Part shown: piece by piece, positions 58,001 to 64,000 of the stretch
Numbering within the stretch: position 1 is the first letter of the stretch
How the letters are laid out: each line of letters opens with the position of its first letter
From: Glandiceps talaboti
Taxonomy: Eukaryota > Hemichordata > Enteropneusta > Spengelidae
Length of the DNA stretch: 64,000 nucleotides
Direction of reading: 5' to 3'
Assembly (NCBI RefSeq): GCF_964340395.1
Contig: NC_135555.1
Coordinates: 2,607,001-2,671,000, forward strand
The notes under the pieces: generated by a model
Told to the model about the DNA's origin: nothing
Databases searched by the model: none
Seen by the model: only the letters and a program-made list of their open reading frames with translations
Position numbers and translations under genes: made by a program

Positions 58001-59967
58001 GTAACCCAACTGAAATCCAACTTTTTAAATAATTATCTATAAATTATTTGCTCAATATTTCAATATTCTGCCCGTGATAATAGTTTACTATGATTCATCC
58101 ACCTCACCTTTTCCATGGCTTGATTTCGTTTAACTTCATCTCGTACTTGTTGATTTAAATCTCCAACTTTAGTGTTTAATTCCTGTATATTTTCCTTGGC
58201 ATTGTTTAATTGTTTGTTGGTTTCATCTAATGTTTGTTTCAAACTTTTTATTTCATTGTCTCTATCTCTCACTGTTGTTCTGAAAACAAACAAAAATTAG
58301 AAATTTTCTGAAAAATTGTTTTGATATTGTTGCATTAGTTGATCTCATCAATCATCTACAGAATGGGCATGTAGAGTATCACAAAGAATATATACACACA
58401 ATGAAAGAATTCATGATGGGAAATTTTTATCAAACTTGCATAGATTAAATTTATATATCGTGTATTGCAATTCTGGTGATGAACAACAATGAAATACCTT
58501 TGGTGCTTAGGTAGATTTTATGCCCAATACAACACTGATCATATAGATTTTCTAAATCACAAATTTCAAAGTCTTTAGCTTCTCAACTCAATCTGATTAA
58601 AATCGGATATAAGAATACAGTTTGATTACTTTATTTACCTCTATTTCTTTCATATATAGTCATTTGTTTTTCCTTTTTGTTATTCTGGGCATGGCAACCT
58701 CAGATTTTGTTCAGATAATTGCTCAACCTAAACTAGAGAACACCTTCAAAACATGATTTACTCATCTTTAACATGTCCTCAAACACCCTTGTTACATACC
58801 TAGGATTCCTGGTATTTTTTTAACTAAAAAACTTTGAATACTTCTACTTACTGTGTTGTCTTTAAAACATCTCTGACAGTTTCTAACTGCATCTCTGTTT
58901 TTTCAACTTCAGACACTGCAAATATTAAACAAATTAATAAAATCAATAACTTCAATAAAATTGAGTTGGTTTATGTCATATGAAGATTTAGTTTTACCAT
59001 ACAATGATTTATTGACTCTACTAGGAGTGTGAGATATAAATTGAAGACAGCATACACCCTTGAAATTCAAGGCTCTAAAATTTGTAAACACTTAAAAATG
59101 GGGAAAATGTAATTTAATTCAAAAGTAATTTAATTCATGGATATTTAAGTTTTTACTACCATTTTGTGGTAAAAGAATTAAAACTGTTGTTCTATTTTTA
59201 TTGCATATAATTTAGTGAAATAAAAACAAACTGACAAAGTGTTTTAAGTAAAGAACTATTTGATCAGATGTGACTGTGAAAGACTAGTGTGGTGCTGTGA
59301 TATCACCACAGTTATTCTGAGAGTGAAAGAAGTGGACCCATTCACCTATATTGTCTAGTGGACTATAAACACAACTGCCGTTGTGTGATTCTCTGTGTCT
59401 TTTCTGTGAGACATCAAGAATAGCACACACAGTCCAAGTAGTTGAGGGACACATTAGCATAACAAAGTTGGGTATGTCTAGTTACTATGGTCAGCGTTGT
59501 TTACAATTCTGTTTAAACCACTATTTTGATTAATTATATGTTTTCAGGTCAATAGTAGACCAGTTCTTACCTGTCTTGTATTAAACCCAAAGACCAAACA
59601 TTACTGATAGTAGATTTACTTGTCACACCTTTCAACTATTTGTTCTTTTCTTTGTCTACACAACTTTCCACTCTATAGGTATTCACTTTGTACTGTATGC
59701 ATAGTTTATGTATTCACTTTACTGTGTACAGGGTGTGTTTACTTACCCGATAGTTCATGTATTCCCCTTGTACATTATGTGTTTACTTACCCCGTAGTTC
59801 CAGATTTTTGATTCTTTGCTCACTGTATGTCTGTTCTCTTTGCATGAGTTCAACTTGTTTGGTTTTCTTCTCATTCTACAGCAAAGAAAGGATACACTAT
59901 CTTTCAGAGATTGTAGACACTATAGCGTTACCATGCCTGTATATACAGAGGGCTGATACAGTGTATA

Positions 59968-60030
<63 letters not shown>

Positions 60031-62068
60031 ATTCTAAATTGTAAACAAATTGTACATTTTTCTCAAGAAAATATTGTTGATTTGTCATCAGAGACAAAAT
60101 TTTTGTCAACAAATTTGGATGATATCATTTTTCATATTTATCTCATGACATAGTTGGTGATTTATCTTTGAACACACACATATACAAACACCCACTCTTT
60201 CTCATATTTCAACATGCCAAACATTTTTAGTCCAAAGCAGTGGTTTATGTGGAATCATATATTAACACTGAAGGGAAGATTTTTCTTTTAATAATATCAC
60301 CCAGCAGACCTATCATTTAGATTTTTTTTACAAGGAGAAACAAAATTAACAAAAAATATCACCCGTTGATAAAAAGTTCATATCAAATAATTGTTTTGAT
60401 AATGGGAGAAATATCCGTTTCACAGAGCATCGCTTGCTTGAAGTTTTGCCGGGATATATCTTTGTGATTGTTGCTGTGGTATATAATGTGATTTATCTAC
60501 TTAAGTTGACACCACAGTATAACGGGCTGATTAGATTATGGAAACTAAAAAGATCCTGTTACTAATCAGTCAAATCATTATTTCCCTATGATTACAGTCA
60601 TTTGTTGTACATTGAGTATTTGAATTATGATTACACACAAACTGGAATTATTTCTCTCTCATGAAAACTTTGTGCTTTTCACCAAATACTATGATTAAAG
60701 TATTAATTTGCAAGTATACATGTATTACCCTTGGTGCAGCTCAATCATGTATACATTGTATTTTTCCAAACTCCCTGGGGAGCAACCAATCCGTATTACT
60801 ATTACTAAGTACATAAGAACTGTCATATATTCTCCCCATTCACTTCTAGCAGTCAGTTTCACCAACATCGAAAATTCTATATGGCACTCAGATATCTATA
60901 TCGAAGAGATTCAGTTATTTGGCTTGATATACTGACTCAACTAATGACAACCAGTTTAATAGTAACAGGTGGCTTTTAATTTTTGTGCCATATTACATTC
61001 AAACGATGAAGGCAGGGAATTCATAATGTCAGTTAGGTGGTATGGATTGTAAGCAAATAATCAACCTTTATTGTTTCACAAATTGAAATCAAATTAGACT
61101 ATGATAACAACATTGGTTTATTTATTCAATAATGGTCATTAATTTGTGATTGACTTACATCATTCTTGACCCTTTCCAATATTCTGGCATGTTTCTCACT
61201 TGATTTGCTGACTGCTTCATGTTTGACTTGTAGTTCTGTATATTTGTCTTCAATTTCCTGCAGAGAACAATCACCTAAATGCTTAGTAATACCTAGATAA
61301 ATGTATAGCTGTGGTTTTCTTTATTAATGCAGCAGTAAAATTTACATTCATGATACCGCACTTGTATTTGTTACAGGATTGCTAGAAAATGTCAACATTG
61401 TGTGAAATTATCAATAACCATAAAAATACAGGAATCTCAGAGGGGTTGTAGATAACATTGAAATATTATTATCAAAAACGTTTCAGCTACTCAAAGCAAA
61501 TTTAACAAAAAAAACTGAAATGATGTTTTTTCCATATTTCAACTAAGTGTTAGTTTACAACAGGTACATCCTATACACTGTTATATCGCCAGTCTTTTTG
61601 TATCTTTACATTTAAGATTTGTGATTTTTATCTATTGGTCTGAAAATGTTTATTTCAAACAGTAAATAGGACAGTGTAGCTTGATTTAGATAAAGTAAAA
61701 TATAAATCTGATTTATAAAATTTGTCTAAAAAGTGTACAATTATTGAAATGTTTTAGTGTTGTAGTATTGTATCCTGTAAAAGCTAATGTTGTGATAGAT
61801 CACAATGTCGATATAACTAACACACTACTCAAAAGACCTGATTATTCACACTATTGTTCAAAGTTGAAGTATTGCTAGTGAATAAATAGTTTTCACTGAT
61901 AACCTAATTGCCATTCCATACCTGTTTTAGTTGCTTTTCTTTTTCAAGTTCTTCGTTTGCCTTTTTCAGAGCTTCCTGGGTGCTGGCAAGCTGCGCCATT
62001 TCTTGATCCCTGGGTGACAAAGCATGATGTTTTTTAGCACTTCTTTTTCTGGTTGCTGGTGAATACAT
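52077..62068 (-). CDS. Coiled-coil protein with C-terminal CAP-Gly domain, 11 exons seen
   Basis: Minus-strand exons are 62068-61922, 61257-61159, 59875-59791, 58915-58852, 58279-58108, 57429-57286, 56491-56256, 55718-55580, 54047-53618, 52807-52697 and 52183-52077. All are in phase and give 578 aa. The basic start MYSPATRKRSAKKHH is followed by about 250 residues of Glu/Lys/Leu coiled coil. Next comes a basic Ser/Pro-rich linker (TSPKRRRAKTAVVRPY), then a CAP-Gly domain from about residue 490: FGDRVMVRF, GIVRFVGK, YVGVHMDEP, GKRYFTVMPRHGKLV. CAP-Gly domains bind the C-terminal tails of tubulin and EB proteins, so a microtubule or centrosome role is inferred. The usual GKNDG is GDTDG here. 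I do not recognise a named orthologue. After 52077 a good donor (AAG|GTAAGA) suggests another exon. Without splicing, 39 more codons run to a stop at 51957. The ATG at 62068 fits in phase, but upstream exons cannot be excluded. Confidence 0.85.
52571..52652. repeat. Short tandem duplication, about 41 bp
   Basis: Two copies of ACACATAGTGTCAGATA followed by ACATAGACTT, in the intron before the last CAP-Gly exon. Confidence 0.8.
53240..53306. repeat. (CAA)n and poly-C tract
   Basis: Seven CAA units followed about 25 bases later by a run of about 14 C. Also (TATT)n around 53094-53109. All lie in a CAP-Gly gene intron. Confidence 0.9.
59970..60029. repeat. (GT)n microsatellite, about 29 units
   Basis: An uninterrupted GT run in the intron upstream of the 59875-59791 exon of the CAP-Gly gene. 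Confidence 0.97.
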
Positions 62069-64000
62069 AACTACCGCTGTGATTTTATATACTATGTTGA
62101 ACTCAAATAGATATACAGTGTGTACAATAGTACGTAAGTTTTCTAAAGATCCAATAAGTTGTTGTTTCAGTAGATTCCGAACATTGAGGAGTCGTATTGA
62201 CGGTATGTATACAGTATAGTACACAGCGGTAGTAGCACAGTGACCAGTGAGAGTCGTAACAATGATTCCTTTAAACTGGTTGCTATCTACTTGAACAATG
62301 TGATCCTACACAAAGCCCGCAAATGTCTTCACAAGAACCAGTCTTTCTGCATAGTTGCAGTGAATCATGTCACTTCCTAGTAGCCGTCACTTCTAACAAT
62401 ACACAGTGTCCAACACACGCCTAGACAAGGCTAGGTATGCTAATGACTATCTCACATCTGTCTTTGAGGGTGCACTAGCTATCAATGAAGTTAGGTTGGC
62501 CATGAAATAAAGCAGTAATGTCAACAATGGTTTCTAGGACAGCCTGAGGGCGTGTGAGTCTGAATAACTGCTGACTGATTACACCTAAGTGACTAGAAAG
62601 GATCATAATACACTATCTGTATAAAGTATTCAATACCATCAACAGATTATCAGGTAATCCAATTTCCTATTTCATTATTACTAAGATCTGTCTTGGATTT
62701 TTTAAAAACTTTAAAAATTTCAAGTCAGACATAAGATAGAGGAAACTCACAAAATGTTGATTTTTTAATCGTAATAGCCTTATAGAAGCCAAATTCAATG
62801 TAGAAGATCAATAGCCGGTTATAATGATGATGAATTTTATTGATTATATGTTAAAAAGTAAATGCTGTAAAATCAACAAAATAATGTGAATGATCGTAAA
62901 CGTTTCTATTCAATACCAACTGTTAACCTTCAACTTTTAACATTTCAAAGAATACAACTCTGTCTTTATTGAGTGTATAGATATAAATACTGAAATTATT
63001 CACTTTCAATGAAATGCCAAACTTAAGGATATATCAATGAAATCTTTAAGGACATATCAATAACATTTTCCTAATTCAATTTCATTTACTTTGTTGAAAA
63101 ATTGGCAGTTCTTGATGTCCTCCTGGCCCTGGTGTCTGAAATGTTTATATTGACACCCTGTTCAATCACCTTTGATAATATGATATTAACCTTAATAACT
63201 TTATTTCTAGTACAATTTCACCAGTACTTTGTGAAAAAGCATTTTTATGAGATACAAAATGTTGCAAAGAATCAAAAAATATATTACAAGCATATAAATA
63301 CCTTTACACAAATTCTTCTGTTAGTAGGTTGGTTACTAGAAGTTTGGAGATCTTTGAGAATTTTTGTTTTCTTCATAAAATGTAAATAATCCAACAAAGT
63401 TGTTATGGAAATAATGCTGTATCCTGTTAAAGAATTTAAAAAGGTGAATAAATTGTGAGTAGATTTGTGTGCTGTTTTTATGTCAATATTCTGTGAAACT
63501 TTTATAGATAGCTACAGATGTAACTGTATTTTCAATACTTTGTAATTTTATACTGACTTTTAAAAATCTTAACAAATATAGATGTTTATATTACAATTGG
63601 CATTATAAAAGGGTTCCCTACTGTTAATGTTATTAGTTACTTTATACCAGTGCTAAACACAGCACTCAAGTGGAAACATTGTATATACATTCATAAAAAC
63701 TACAGTCATCCTCAGTCAAGTGGAAAATTGACTGTATCAAATTGTAATCACCCAGCAAGTAACTTGTAACATTAGATCTATTGATGTGGTGTGATACAAT
63801 GTAACATTAGATCTATTGATATGGTGTGATACAATATTGTAACATTAGATCCATTGATGTGGTGTAATACAATGTAACATTAGATCTATTGATGTAGTGT
63901 GATACAATGTAACATTTACATATAGCTGGTAGAATATTCAGTTATATTAGTGCATGGATGTATATCCCCTAATATATCCATGGTTGGTGTCAACTGTATC
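62069..64000. other. 5' flank of the CAP-Gly gene, no gene recognised
   Basis: The frame of the first exon stays open upstream to about 62224 but loses coding character. The rest is AT-rich, with no open frame above 95 codons and no family resemblance. A 35-38-bp tandem array occupies 63767-63917. This stretch may hold the promoter or 5' untranslated exons. Confidence 0.55.
63767..63917. repeat. 35-38-bp tandem array, about four units
   Basis: Unit GTAACATTAGATCTATTGAT plus GTGGTGTGATACAAT, with one unit carrying a 3-bp insertion. Confidence 0.92.

Overview
This is an AT-rich animal nuclear window: intron-containing genes with GT-AG junctions, many microsatellites and minisatellites, short DNA-transposon-like repeats, and the 3' end of a LINE. 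Protein families, intron density and repeats suggest a bilaterian invertebrate (deuterostome or lophotrochozoan). The species cannot be fixed from the sequence.

Five genes can be built exon by exon with consistent reading phase. (1) About 2848-8060, minus: a BtpA/SgcQ-family protein, with its 3' end not located. (2) 9427-26129, plus: a complete cyclin E of 414 aa in 10 coding exons, head-to-head with gene 1 across a 1.4 kb region rich in E2F-like sites. (3) 33865-41626, minus: URI1, a prefoldin-like protein of 432 aa in 8 exons, tail-to-tail with cyclin E. (4) 42059-47440, plus: MRPL3, a mitochondrial ribosomal protein of 347 aa in 8 exons, head-to-head with URI1 across only 432 bp. (5) About 52077-62068, minus: a coiled-coil protein with a C-terminal CAP-Gly domain, at least 578 aa in 11 exons. 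I cannot match gene 5 to a named family.

The intergenic and intronic DNA holds three kinds of repeat. There are tandem arrays, one of which repeats a perfect CArG-box palindrome six times. There are at least three families of inverted-repeat elements: a fold-back element in three copies, a CAGTG-ended hAT-like family, and a GGTTCC/GGAACC-ended core. There is also one LINE tail at 31.56-32.02 kb.

The genes do not form a pathway. Cyclin E drives G1/S, URI1 is a chaperone cofactor, MRPL3 builds the mitoribosome, and the CAP-Gly protein probably contacts microtubules. The notable layout is the cyclin E-URI1 neighbourhood, which is also found in human (CCNE1-URI1 at 19q12), and the two compact divergent promoters. 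No tRNA, rRNA, CRISPR array or complete mobile element was seen.
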